From: Pirellula sp. SH-Sr6A
GTDB lineage: Bacteria > Planctomycetota > Planctomycetia > Pirellulales > Pirellulaceae
DNA length: 64,000 nt
Direction of reading: 5' to 3'
Assembly (NCBI RefSeq): GCF_001610875.1
Contig: NZ_CP011272.1
Span: 2,337,988 to 2,401,987, forward strand
The notes beneath the pieces are model-generated. The model did not search any database, had not been told where the DNA came from, and was given only the letters and a program-made list of their open reading frames with translations. Below are positions 24,707-33,851 of the stretch, piece by piece. The position numbers and the translations under genes are program-made. Each line of letters opens with the position of its first letter. The first letter of the stretch is position 1.

Positions 24707-25590
24707 GAACGTGCACGCTCCCTCGCGAGGAAGAATCGTTGCAAGTCATGGGAGTATGGACGATCGGTTCGGAGGGTCAAGCTTTCGACTTGGGCACGCC
24801 GAAATATCTCCAACAGTCGATCGTCCCGTTCCTTCGCCTGCGCTGCATACCACTTTCGTACCGACGAGCTCGAGGAGTCCATTTCAATGATTTCGCCCGT
24901 CTCGGCGTCTTGAAAGGCGACCCAGCCCACATTGGGAAGCGATTCTTCTCGCGGGTCTCGCAGAAGAAACGCGATGCAGTCGTGCCGTTGGTTCGCGATG
25001 GCGAGATCGCGTGAGAATTCCTGACTGATGAAGTCGCTCAAGACAAAGAGGATGCATCGCCGATGGTGAACGCGTCCAAGATATTGTAGTGCTCGTCCTA
25101 TGTCCGTCGTCCGCTGGATAGGTTCGACAGTCAGCAACTCGCGGATGAGACGGAGAACGCTCCCGCGTCCTTTGCGAGGAGGAACGTACCGAACAATATC
25201 GTCAGCGAAGAGCAGCAATCCGACTTTGTCATTATTTCGAATGGCCGTAAACATCAACACTGCGGCGACTTCGATGGCGAGATCCAGCTTGGATCGTTCG
25301 GAGGTTCCGAATGCTCCCGACGCAGATATATCGACGGCGAGAACGATCGTCGACTCTCGTTCTTCGCGAAAGGTCTTGATGAAGGTGGAACTGGAACGGG
25401 CGGTCACATTCCAATCGATAGTTCGGATATCGTCACCGGGAACATACTCCCGGACCGACTCAAACTCCATTCCTCGGCCCTTGAAGGCGCTTGCATATTC
25501 GCCGGACAATAGATCGTTGACTTGCCGTCGCGCTTGGATTTGCACGCGGCGAACTTCTCGCAGAATATCGTCGAGTTCGCGTGCTGCCAT
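24703..25590 (-). CDS. DUF58 domain protein of the Bat operon
   Basis: The protein has 295 residues from MAARELDDIL. It contains the DUF58 signature G-E-Y-x-S-x-F-x-G-x-G-x-E-F (here LLSGEYASAFKGRGMEFESV) and then VPGDDIRTIDWNVTAR, followed by a VWA-like half with DISASGAFG, a MIDAS-like start. DUF58 proteins almost always sit beside MoxR ATPases. An upstream extension of the frame to 25815 overlaps the moxR gene and is Arg-rich, so the Met at 25590, 9 bp after moxR, is preferred. It is cytoplasmic, without membrane spans. Co-translation with the next gene is implied by the 4-bp overlap. Confidence 0.9.
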   Translation of the reverse strand: MAARELDDILREVRRVQIQARRQVNDLLSGEYASAFKGRGMEFESVREYVPGDDIRTIDWNVTARSSSTFIKTFREERESTIVLAVDISASGAFGTSERSKLDLAIEVAAVLMFTAIRNNDKVGLLLFADDIVRYVPPRKGRGSVLRLIRELLTVEPIQRTTDIGRALQYLGRVHHRRCILFVLSDFISQEFSRDLAIANQRHDCIAFLLRDPREESLPNVGWVAFQDAETGEIIEMDSSSSSVRKWYAAQAKERDDRLLEIFRRAQVESLTLRTDRPYSHDLQRFFLARERARS

Positions 25591-25598
25591 GATGGCTC

Positions 25599-26588
25599 TT
25601 AGGGAACGGGGACTGCGTCGAGGACTTGGCGAACGATATCGTCGGCGGACATCTCTTCCGCTTCCGCTTCGTAAGTCAATAAAATGCGATGCCGCATGAC
25701 TTCGAGCGCGATCTCCTTGACGTCTTGTGGAGTGACGAATGGTCGTCCCGCTAGGAACGCATTGGCACGCGCGGCAACACAGAGACTGATCGAGGCTCGG
25801 GGTGACGCGCCACACTGGATCAACGCCTTTAACTTGGGCAGTTTGAACTTTTCGGGTTCGCGTGTTGCAGCGACCAAGTCCAATACATAGTCCTGGATCT
25901 TGTCATCCAGATAGACAAGATGGACGGCGGATTTCATCTCCAACAAACGGCCTGGCTCGAGAACCGGGAGGACGCGTGGTTGCGAGGCATCCATGGCGGA
26001 TTGGATTACCTTTCGTTCCTCCTCCTTGCTGGGATAGCCGACGACCACCTTGAGCATGAATCGATCGACTTGGGCTTCCGGAAGCGGATAGGTCCCCTCC
26101 TGCTCGATCGGATTCTGGGTAGCGAGTACCAAGAAAGGCTCCTCGAGAGGGTAGGTCGTGTCGCCGATGGTCACCTGTCGTTCTTGCATGGCTTCGAGCA
26201 AGGCGGATTGCACTTTGGACGGTGCCCGATTGATTTCATCCGCGAGAATGAGATTCGCGAAGATCGGTCCTTTGCGAGTTCCAAACGTCCCTTCTTTGGG
26301 ATTGTAGATCATTGTCCCGATCAAGTCGGCGGGAAGGAGATCCGGCGTGAATTGGATGCGTTGGAATTCGCAGTGAATAGCTCCCGCCAAGGCTTTGATC
26401 GCAGTGGTCTTCGCAAGCCCGGGTAATCCTTCGAGCAATACATGGCCGCCGGTTAGCAGAGCAATGAGCAGACGGGAGAGCATAGCGTCCTGACCCACCA
26501 GTACTTTGCGAACCTCGGTCCGTACGTTTTCCAAGTCTTCACGGAAGGGATAGATCGTATCTCGAATGCGTTGGATATCGACAGTCAT
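25599..26588 (-). CDS. MoxR-family AAA+ ATPase
   Basis: The protein has 329 residues from MTVDIQRIRD. Walker A is GLPGLAKT at 54-61; Walker B and the family signature appear as LADEINRAPSKVQSALLEAM; sensor region ATQNPIEQEGTYPLPEAQ is intact, and the ASPRAS segment of the C-terminal lid is present. MoxR ATPases act as chaperones that load or activate VWA-domain proteins, here most likely BatA and BatB/C. It is the first gene of the six-gene minus-strand operon, so any promoter should lie between 26589 and about 26800. An upstream in-frame start at 26648 exists, but the Met used here is the one matching the family N-terminus. Confidence 0.95.
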   Translation of the reverse strand: MTVDIQRIRDTIYPFREDLENVRTEVRKVLVGQDAMLSRLLIALLTGGHVLLEGLPGLAKTTAIKALAGAIHCEFQRIQFTPDLLPADLIGTMIYNPKEGTFGTRKGPIFANLILADEINRAPSKVQSALLEAMQERQVTIGDTTYPLEEPFLVLATQNPIEQEGTYPLPEAQVDRFMLKVVVGYPSKEEERKVIQSAMDASQPRVLPVLEPGRLLEMKSAVHLVYLDDKIQDYVLDLVAATREPEKFKLPKLKALIQCGASPRASISLCVAARANAFLAGRPFVTPQDVKEIALEVMRHRILLTYEAEAEEMSADDIVRQVLDAVPVP

Positions 26589-26812
26589 AAATGTGTGGGG
26601 TTGGGGGCGCGGTCGTACTTTACCTTCGAGTGCCGGACTGAACAGCACTGGTTTTTGGTTTTGCGAGAAAACTCAGATGTTTAGTCGCAAGCCACGGGGA
26701 GGGAGCCGGAAGGAATTTGGCAACATTTGGTTCCTTGCCTGGAATCGAATCATCGCCGTGGGATAAAATGGAGTGGCCCGTTTGCCCTCATCCAACCCCG
26801 CCTTCCGTCACC

Positions 26813-29800
26813 ATGATGATTCGGTACGCACTCCTTGCGTTTTGGTTTTCGACTTGTTTGCTTCCGGAGCATTCTCCTGCGGGGGCCCCATCCGTCGACT
26901 TCAAACGAGAGGTCCGGCCCATTCTGTCCAATCGCTGCTTCGCTTGCCATGGCCCGGATGAGGAGAAAATCGAGTCAGGTCTGCGCCTGGATTCGCTTGC
27001 AAACGCGACAAGTCGCGCCGACTCCGGTTCGCCAGCCATTGTTCCCGGAAAGGCGTCGGAATCGGAAATGATCCGAAGGGTTTTAAGCCAAGACCCAAGC
27101 GAGAGAATGCCGCCTCCCGAATTTGGCGCCGCCCTGTCGGACTCGGAGGTCGCCGCATTGCGAGCATGGATCGACGCAGGAGCGACCTACGAAAAGCATT
27201 GGTCTTTTGACGAGCTTATGAAGACCCAGCCGCCGCCGCTGCTAGATGCAACGAAGGAGTGGCGAGAGTGGCCGACCTCCCCGATCGACTCTTACGTCCT
27301 GAAACCTATGTTGGAGCGTCATTGGTCCCCATCTCCGCAAGCCGATCGGGCGATTCTACTCCGTCGCATCTACCTCGACTTGATCGGTCTTCCTCCTAGC
27401 CTTGAAGAACTGAATGAATTCTTGGCCGATACGGAACCCGATGCGATCGAGAAACGACTCGATGCACTGCTCGCATCCCCCGCGTATGGCGAGCACTGGG
27501 GACGCAAATGGTTGGACTTAGCAAGGTACGCGGACTCGGCTGGCTATGCCGATGACCCGCAGCGAACGATCTGGGGTTATCGAGACTGGGTGATCCGCGC
27601 GTTCAATCGCGGGATGCCTTTTGATCAATTCACGATCGAGCAGTTAGCTGGCGATTTGATCGAACAGCCCACCGAAGATCAACTCGTCGCCACAGCCTTT
27701 CATCGAAATACGTTGACTAACAACGAAGGCGGCACGAATGACGAGGAGTTTCGAAATGTCGCTGTCGTCGATCGGGTCAACACAACCATGTCGGTCTGGA
27801 TGGGTGTCACGATGGCATGCGCTCAATGCCACAGTCACAAGTACGATCCCATATCGCAAAAGGAATACTTCGAGGTTTTCGCGATCTTCAATCAATCGCA
27901 AGACGCGGACCGAACCGACGAAAGCCCGACTCTCGCTTGGTTCACACCTGAACAAAGACAACAAATCGAAAGTTGGAAAAAACGGATCGAGGATCTGCAT
28001 CGCGAGTTAGAGGCACCGGAGCCTTTATGGGCGGATGCACAAAGGGCTTGGGAAGAACATCTTGCTGAACCGATCGTTTGGAGCCGCGTCCAGCTAACTC
28101 CTATATCACGCGATCAGGAGCCAGGAATATCACCACAGGAGGACGGATGGGTGGAGGTGAAGCCGGACTCCCAAGCTTACTCGCTTGAAATGCAATGGAC
28201 GATTGCGAGCAAGAAAGATCTCCGACAGCTCCATGGCATCGCGGTGAACACTCAAGGGTTAGAGGGGCTCAAGATCAACGAAGTCCGGGGGGCTTTGCGG
28301 TCGCTCCAGAACTCGCCTCTTCCCGCTCGTTTTGTTCGCATCGAACTGCCAGGAGAGGACAAGATCCTTTCGCTCGCAGAAGTCCAGATATTCCGTGGAT
28401 CCGAGAATGTCGGCCCCCAGGGAAAGGCGACGCAGTCAAGCGAGGGATTTGAAGGAGCCCCTGCGAGAGCCATCGACGGGAAAACCGATGGGGAATACAC
28501 GAAGAACTCGGTCACCCACACCGAAAAATCTTCCTCCCCTTGGTGGGAAGTCGAACTCGCAGAACCGACGCCTGTGGATCAGATTCGTATTTGGAACCGA
28601 ACCGACAACAAGCTAGAGGATCGATTGAGCGGTGCCATCGTCCGCGTCCTTGGATCCGACCGAGAAGGGATCAGCGAATTCCGCATCGAAAAGGGGGCAG
28701 CGTCTCACGAGTTTCAAATCGTCCCCTCTGCTGCGATCCCCTGGTCCTTCGCTCATTCCGCTGGGGAGATCGGAAACTCGGAAGGTCCGAAAGCGATCGA
28801 TGGCAAACCTCAAACCGGCTGGACCGTCGGTAGCGGTGAACCGGAGGCCAGTCGATTGGTTTTGGCGATCGACTCGATTCAGTTAGGATCGGCATCGGAA
28901 ATGCTAACGTTTCCCATGACATTGACTCTTCAATTGCAGCTTCAACCATCGAAGCAGCAATCCGGATCTGGCTCCATAGGCGTGTCGACGAGCAATGATT
29001 CACGATTATTGGAATGGATGAAACTGCCTTCCAAGGTGCATTCTGTTGTTCAGAAACCCAGACTGGATCGGAGCGACGAGGAAGAGAATTTTCTGCATCG
29101 CTACTACGTTCGCTCCATCGCACCGGAGCGCGAGGCATTGCGAACCGAATTGGCATCGCTGGAAAAAAGGTTGGCGGACACCAAGCCGGAAACGACGGTT
29201 CCGGTGATGAAGGAATTGGACTCCGATAAGCGGCGCGAAACGCATGTTCAGTTGCGGGGAAATTACCGAGTCCACGGGGAGCAGGTTGGTCCGGGATTGC
29301 CGGTTGCATTTCATTCGTATGCCAAGCCAGAAAAGAGCAAACCATCGGAGTTAACGCGCTTGGATTTAGCGAAGTGGCTGGTCCAATCGGACAACCCTCT
29401 CACTCCACGTGTAATCGCCAATCGTTACTGGGAGTATTTGTTTGGAACCGGCATCGTTCGAACGAGCGAAGAGTTTGGCTCTCAAGGAGACTTGCCCACG
29501 CACCCCGAATTGCTTGACCATTTGGCGACAGAATGGATTCGTTTGGAATGGGACACTAAGAAATTCCTTCGCTATTTGGTTCTGACCCGGACTTACCAAC
29601 AGACATCTTCGGTTTCTGCCGAACGATTCGAGCAAGACCCCGAAAATCTGTATTTCTCGCGAGGCCCGCGGTTCCGTGCCAGTGCTGAACAAATTCGCGA
29701 TATGGCCCTCGAGGCCGCCGGCCTATTATCCCATCGCATGTTCGGCCCTCCTGTTCGACCGATGCAGCCGAGCATGGGACTGAATGCTGCGTTCGGTAGC

Positions 29801-30301
29801 AAAACGGATTGGGAGACGAGCAAAGGAGAGAACCGCTACCGCAGAGCGTTGTACACGCAATGGCGCCGCTCGAATCCCTATCCATCGATGGCAACCTTCG
29901 ATGCTCCGAACCGAGAGGTCTGCGTCTTGAAGCGGGATCGCACGAATACACCGTTGCAAGCATTGGTCACGTTGAACGATCCCGTGTTTGTTGAGGCCGC
30001 GCAGGGACTCGCCCGGCGAGCTGTGCTAAGAGAAGGTGTGGATAAGACCTTCGAAGCCCGCCTGGACAAGGTCTTCGAGTTGACGCTGGCGAGAAAACCG
30101 CGAGCAACGGAAACTGCCGCGTTGCGCTCACTTTTGGAAGAAGCCATTTTGGAACTGGAGCCGACACCCGAGTTGGCGACGAAGCTCGCTACCGAACCGT
30201 TGGGCCCTCTCCCGGACGGAGCGTCTCCGAGCGAGCTCGCCGCTTGGACAGCCCTGTGCAATGTCGTTTTGAACCTCGACGAATTTTTGATGAAGCCATG
30301 A
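26813..30301 (+). CDS. Planctomycete cytochrome-type DUF1549/DUF1553 protein with discoidin-like domain
   Basis: The protein has 1162 residues from MMIRYALLAF, a signal peptide. The N-terminal PSCyt1 module contains CFACHG (Cys42, Cys45, His46), a c-type haem motif. DUF1549 (PSCyt2) spans about residues 145-350, including ARYADSAGYADDPQR and an AQCHSHKYDP segment. A region at about 550-650 resembles an F5/8 (discoidin) carbohydrate-binding domain (ATQSSEGFEGAPARAIDGKT; WWEVELAEP). DUF1553 (PSD1) makes up about the last 350 residues. A coiled-coil precedes it. Such proteins are abundant in Planctomycetota and paired with DUF1501 proteins; proposed roles involve extracytoplasmic oxidation in polysaccharide use, unproven. 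It overlaps the next gene by 4 bp. An alternative start at 26768 is possible. Confidence 0.92.
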   Translation: MMIRYALLAFWFSTCLLPEHSPAGAPSVDFKREVRPILSNRCFACHGPDEEKIESGLRLDSLANATSRADSGSPAIVPGKASESEMIRRVLSQDPSERMPPPEFGAALSDSEVAALRAWIDAGATYEKHWSFDELMKTQPPPLLDATKEWREWPTSPIDSYVLKPMLERHWSPSPQADRAILLRRIYLDLIGLPPSLEELNEFLADTEPDAIEKRLDALLASPAYGEHWGRKWLDLARYADSAGYADDPQRTIWGYRDWVIRAFNRGMPFDQFTIEQLAGDLIEQPTEDQLVATAFHRNTLTNNEGGTNDEEFRNVAVVDRVNTTMSVWMGVTMACAQCHSHKYDPISQKEYFEVFAIFNQSQDADRTDESPTLAWFTPEQRQQIESWKKRIEDLHRELEAPEPLWADAQRAWEEHLAEPIVWSRVQLTPISRDQEPGISPQEDGWVEVKPDSQAYSLEMQWTIASKKDLRQLHGIAVNTQGLEGLKINEVRGALRSLQNSPLPARFVRIELPGEDKILSLAEVQIFRGSENVGPQGKATQSSEGFEGAPARAIDGKTDGEYTKNSVTHTEKSSSPWWEVELAEPTPVDQIRIWNRTDNKLEDRLSGAIVRVLGSDREGISEFRIEKGAASHEFQIVPSAAIPWSFAHSAGEIGNSEGPKAIDGKPQTGWTVGSGEPEASRLVLAIDSIQLGSASEMLTFPMTLTLQLQLQPSKQQSGSGSIGVSTSNDSRLLEWMKLPSKVHSVVQKPRLDRSDEEENFLHRYYVRSIAPEREALRTELASLEKRLADTKPETTVPVMKELDSDKRRETHVQLRGNYRVHGEQVGPGLPVAFHSYAKPEKSKPSELTRLDLAKWLVQSDNPLTPRVIANRYWEYLFGTGIVRTSEEFGSQGDLPTHPELLDHLATEWIRLEWDTKKFLRYLVLTRTYQQTSSVSAERFEQDPENLYFSRGPRFRASAEQIRDMALEAAGLLSHRMFGPPVRPMQPSMGLNAAFGSKTDWETSKGENRYRRALYTQWRRSNPYPSMATFDAPNREVCVLKRDRTNTPLQALVTLNDPVFVEAAQGLARRAVLREGVDKTFEARLDKVFELTLARKPRATETAALRSLLEEAILELEPTPELATKLATEPLGPLPDGASPSELAAWTALCNVVLNLDEFLMKP

Positions 30302-31740
30302 CCCCACCCTTTCATCACCATCTATCGCAACAGACGCGGCGTTATTTCCTCGGAGCGGCCTCCGGTGGAATAGGAGCTGTGGCGCTCCAGGGGCTCCTGG
30401 GAAACCAAGCGGCTGGCAATTCGACGAACGAATCCCTTCGACAGCCTCATTTTCCCGCGAAAGCCAAACATGTAATCTACCTTCACATGACGGGCTCACC
30501 TCCCAATTTAGATTTGTTCGACTACAAACCCAAATTGATCGAGCTGGATGGACAGGACGCTCCTGCTTCGGTTTTACAGGGGAAAGAGTTTGCGTTCACC
30601 AAAGGGACGCCGAAGCTGTTGGGAACACGCCATAAATTTGTAGAGTCCGGAAAGAGTGGACTGCTTCTTAGCGACTGCTTGCCCCATCTACAGGGCGTCG
30701 CAGATGAATTGTGTTTGGTGCACAGCATGCATACGGATCAATTCAATCATGCTCCGGCGGAGTTACTGGTTTACACGGGATCTCCGCGCAGTGGACGGCC
30801 ATCCTTTGGCTCGTGGGTTACCTATGGACTGGGTAGCGAGAATGAAAATTTGCCCGCGTTTGTCGTGCTCATCAGCAGCGGTGTGCAACCCAACGGCGGA
30901 AAAAGTTCGTTCGGTAGCGGATTTCTCCCCAGCGTGTACCAGGGAGTCCAATGTCGATCGCAGGGCGATCCGGTCCTCTTCGCGTCCGACCCCGCCGGGA
31001 TGAGTCGGTCGCTTCGTCGCAAGACGCTCGATGCGCTGAACGAATTGAATCAAATTCAAATGGAAGAGAAGGGACACCCAGAGACGCAGACGCGAATATC
31101 CCAGTACGAGCTCGCGTTTCGCATGCAGACCAGCGTACCGGAGGTTATGGACATCTCGCGCGAAACTCAGGCCACACTCGACGATTACGGTGCCAAGGTC
31201 GGGGGATCCAGTTTGGCCAATAATTGCTTGCTCGCACGGAGATTGGTCGAGTCAGGGGTTCGGTACGTCCAGTTGTTCGACTGGGGATGGGACTTTCACG
31301 GGACCGGTCCGGCCGAAGACATTCGCGATGGTTTGACAAAGAAGTGCGAGACCATGGATCGCCCCGTAGCAGCACTGATTCGAGACTTAAAGCAGCGAGG
31401 CCTCCTCGACGAGACACTGATCATTTGGGGGGGAGAGTTCGGCAGAACCCCGTTCCGCGAAGGTCGAACAGCGAAAGGGGATATCCTAGGCCGCGATCAC
31501 TATCCTGATTGTTTCACCATGTTCATGGCAGGAGGTGGTACCAAGGGAGGCTTTGAATATGGTGCGACCGATGATCTAGGATTCGGCGTCATCGAAAATC
31601 CAGTTCACGTGCATGACATGCAAGCTACATGGCTGCATTGCTTGGGATTCGATCACACCAAATTAACGTATCGATTCCAAGGGCGAGACTACCGACTCAC
31701 CGATGTCCATGGCAACGTGGTGCAGGCCTTGCTCGCGTGA
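30298..31740 (+). CDS. DUF1501 family protein, Tat-type export signal
   Basis: The protein has 480 residues from MTPPFHHHLS. The N-terminus has a twin-arginine-like signal, QTRRYFLGAASGGIGAVAL, and the body is DUF1501, which has an alkaline-phosphatase/sulfatase-like fold. Visible family segments are VIYLHMTGSPPNLDLFDYKP, HAPAELLVYTG, WGWDFHG, LIIWGGEFGRTPF, DHYPDCFTMFMAGGG and the closing FQGRDYRLTDVHG. The ATGA overlap with the DUF1549/1553 gene shows the two are translated together, the usual planctomycete pairing. The molecular function is unknown; metal-dependent hydrolase activity is plausible from the fold but unproven. Confidence 0.92.
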   Translation: MTPPFHHHLSQQTRRYFLGAASGGIGAVALQGLLGNQAAGNSTNESLRQPHFPAKAKHVIYLHMTGSPPNLDLFDYKPKLIELDGQDAPASVLQGKEFAFTKGTPKLLGTRHKFVESGKSGLLLSDCLPHLQGVADELCLVHSMHTDQFNHAPAELLVYTGSPRSGRPSFGSWVTYGLGSENENLPAFVVLISSGVQPNGGKSSFGSGFLPSVYQGVQCRSQGDPVLFASDPAGMSRSLRRKTLDALNELNQIQMEEKGHPETQTRISQYELAFRMQTSVPEVMDISRETQATLDDYGAKVGGSSLANNCLLARRLVESGVRYVQLFDWGWDFHGTGPAEDIRDGLTKKCETMDRPVAALIRDLKQRGLLDETLIIWGGEFGRTPFREGRTAKGDILGRDHYPDCFTMFMAGGGTKGGFEYGATDDLGFGVIENPVHVHDMQATWLHCLGFDHTKLTYRFQGRDYRLTDVHGNVVQALLA

Positions 31741-31771
31741 TCTGGGATCGCCAACACATTCACAGACCTAA

Positions 31772-32752
31772 TCAACCAAACGCAGAAACGCCTGAGTCAT
31801 AGGCTTTCTCGAACAACAAACCATGTTCCATCGATCGAAAACCGAGGCGGTGAAGCAGCGTTACGATGCGTTGTTGATCGGCCGAGGCGACGATCCGAAC
31901 GATTCGCTTTCGTTCTTGCTGGAGCTGGCGCAGCGACTCGGCAAGCAAATAAGTGTATTGCTCTTGGGCTTCGTCGGTTTCTGGAAGGTCAGAGAGGACC
32001 ATGCGCACCACACTGGAATCCAAGCCAACGATACTGGGGTCTGGGTACCAATACGAAACGATACCGGCTAAGGCCGGAGGAGATTTGATCATCAGGTGAA
32101 AACGGGTCTGTTCGCAGTGCCCCAATACCGTGCTGGTCCACCAGTGATCGTAGTCCTCGTCGAGCATGCGTCCGATGGTGCAAGTTCTGCGGGCTTGGAT
32201 TTGCATGCGGTCCATGGGAGGGCGGAACACGGACAAATCCAGTTCCCAGCACTCCGTCGGCCGGACCGGAACATAGCCCGCGTCGGTGAGCCAGCGCTGC
32301 GTTTTGAAATCGTTGGCAAACAACCCCATCAAATTATCGCCGTCCGCAATCCCAAGATAGAATCCGCTTCGATCTCCTCCGCCGAGCGCTGAACAACTCT
32401 TTGCACCGAGGGATTTCAGCTGGGAATCGGCGTGGGACAACAACATGGCAGCGATCGCGTCTTCGCCAGGCCCAGGAGAAACGCAAATGCGATGTATTGC
32501 CGCATGATCGCGGCTTTGGCCTTGGAGATCGCGATTTCCGACAAATCCAAAGTGAGCAAATCCGACGGGATTGTTCAGATGGTCGATGGCGAGGATGAGC
32601 TCGTTCGCGTTGAAAAATGGTTTCGAGAGAACGCACGTATCCCAAATATGAACGGGACAGGCTGCCAGCGAATGAATGGAGGCGTGATGCAACCCCCAAA
32701 GCTTGGCTAATACGGGAGTGTCTGTATTGAGAAACGCCCTAATCGACCACAC
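31772..32752 (-). CDS. GNAT-like acetyltransferase family protein
   Basis: A 326-residue protein that begins with a GTG three bases after the gatC stop, so it is probably co-transcribed with gatC. The first about 150 residues follow the GNAT pattern: a variable N-terminus, a beta strand with PVGFAHFGF, then IHRICVSPGPGEDAIAAMLL in place of the acetyl-CoA pyrophosphate-binding segment. The second half has a weaker resemblance, with GIVSYWYPDP and RLGFRSMEHGLLFEKAY, so the protein may be a tandem-GNAT type. No substrate is evident. It is convergent with the DUF1501 gene, with only 31 bp between stops. The acetyltransferase assignment is moderate; an inactive relative cannot be ruled out. Confidence 0.72.
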   Translation of the reverse strand: MWSIRAFLNTDTPVLAKLWGLHHASIHSLAACPVHIWDTCVLSKPFFNANELILAIDHLNNPVGFAHFGFVGNRDLQGQSRDHAAIHRICVSPGPGEDAIAAMLLSHADSQLKSLGAKSCSALGGGDRSGFYLGIADGDNLMGLFANDFKTQRWLTDAGYVPVRPTECWELDLSVFRPPMDRMQIQARRTCTIGRMLDEDYDHWWTSTVLGHCEQTRFHLMIKSPPALAGIVSYWYPDPSIVGLDSSVVRMVLSDLPETDEAQEQYTYLLAESLRQLQQERKRIVRIVASADQQRIVTLLHRLGFRSMEHGLLFEKAYDSGVSAFG

Positions 32753-32755
32753 ACA

Positions 32756-33043
32756 TCACCCCAAAACTGCCGGAACGCGGAAACATTCGTCGTCGGCGGA
32801 GGGGGCATTTTGAAGCGCTTCGGCTCTTGTCACCGAAGGCTTCGGCCTGTCAGCAGCTAAAATATTCGCTAGCTCAATGGCGTGGACCATCGGATCGACG
32901 CCATCGGTATTGGCAGCGGCAAGCTCATCGACGAGCGTGACAACTTTGGAAAGTTGAGCTGTGATTTCAGCCAATTCGGCTTCGTTGAATTCCAGTCGTG
33001 CCAGGTTGGCGACTCGGCGTACATCATCGATTGTCAGAGACAT
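32756..33043 (-). CDS. gatC: Aspartyl/glutamyl-tRNA amidotransferase subunit C
   Basis: GatC is the small structural subunit that stabilises GatA on GatB in the complex converting Glu-tRNAGln or Asp-tRNAAsn to the amidated form. The 95-residue length is standard. Family features are visible: DDVRRVANLARLEF near the N-terminus, a helix with QLSKVVTLVDEL, the segment DGVDPMVHAI, and FRVPAVLG at the C-terminus (typically FxVPxV). gatA and gatB are not in this window. It is followed after 3 bp by an acetyltransferase-like gene and preceded by the rpmB terminator, so it has its own promoter between about 33044 and 33122. Confidence 0.95.
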   Translation of the reverse strand: MSLTIDDVRRVANLARLEFNEAELAEITAQLSKVVTLVDELAAANTDGVDPMVHAIELANILAADRPKPSVTRAEALQNAPSADDECFRVPAVLG

Positions 33044-33122
33044 CTGTCACCTTGCTTCGAATCTTGCCCAGATTGGGAGGGATTGCGGGTTCGATAGTAT
33101 ACACAATACCACCTAGCACCAT

Positions 33123-33158
33123 AAAAAAACCTGCTAACGCGTCGGCGGAGCAGGTTTT
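33123..33158 (-). terminator. Rho-independent terminator downstream of rpmB
   Basis: AAAACCTGCT (33126-33135) pairs perfectly with AGCAGGTTTT (33149-33158). On the minus strand the second arm continues as GGTTTTTTTAT, a classic T-tract. It separates rpmB from gatC. Confidence 0.85.
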
Positions 33159-33335
33159 GATTCGATTCTTTGCCAGCTATTTTGTCGTCGCTTGCATTCT
33201 AAGATCGCTTTTCGCCCAAGGTCGATGTCCTCGGCGGGGAGCGATTCCTCTGATTGGAGAGATAGGACAGGCTGCGGAATGCCGCAGGTTGTTCAGCTCG
33301 AACCCAATCGGAGGCGAATAGCTGGAGAGCGAGAG

Positions 33336-33596
33336 CTAGCTAGGCAGCGAAAACGGCTTGTTGCGAACCGCTTTGCGAATGCGTCCGCTGCGGATGCATT
33401 GAACGCACACACGCATGGTGCGGATTTCGCCGCTCGGGAGCGAAGCCTTGACGTTTTGAAGGTTGGGGGTGAAGCGACGCTTGGTGATCCCGGTGATCTT
33501 GGTACCGACACCGCCCAAGTACTTTGCTTTACCGCGTGTTTCTACTTGGTTGCCAACCGAAGCTGACTTGCCGCAAACCTCACAGGCCTTGGACAT
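33336..33596 (-). CDS. rpmB: 50S ribosomal protein L28, zinc-binding (C+) form
   Basis: The protein has 86 residues from MSKACEVCGK. It carries two Cys pairs, CEVC (Cys5, Cys8) and CVQC (Cys64, Cys67), the zinc-binding form of L28. Family segments include TKRRFTPNLQNVK and the C-terminal RSGRIRKAV. The start is fixed by the first Cys pair; an upstream extension to 33650 is not conserved in character. It is transcribed alone, divergent from the diadenylate-cyclase-domain gene, with a strong terminator about 180 bp downstream. Because the Cys motifs are present, expression under zinc limitation might be replaced by a Cys-free paralogue elsewhere; nothing here tests that. Confidence 0.96.
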   Translation of the reverse strand: MSKACEVCGKSASVGNQVETRGKAKYLGGVGTKITGITKRRFTPNLQNVKASLPSGEIRTMRVCVQCIRSGRIRKAVRNKPFSLPS

Positions 33597-33851
33597 GATC
33601 CACCTAAAATTCAACGAAAAATACAAAAAGGTTCGAACCGAGGATTCCAAAGCATTATCGGCAAAGGGATCGGTCCATCCACAGGGGAAGCGGAGTATAT
33701 CGAGGAAGCCTCGGGTGGCAATGTCAAATTTGGACGGCCCTGCCCCGATTGATGAAAAAACGCTGGGAAATTACACTGATAGACCGATCGGTTGGGGTCG
33801 CACAGAGCGGTCTTCCGGCGGACTTATCTCCTTCTGCGCCCCAGGATTGGC

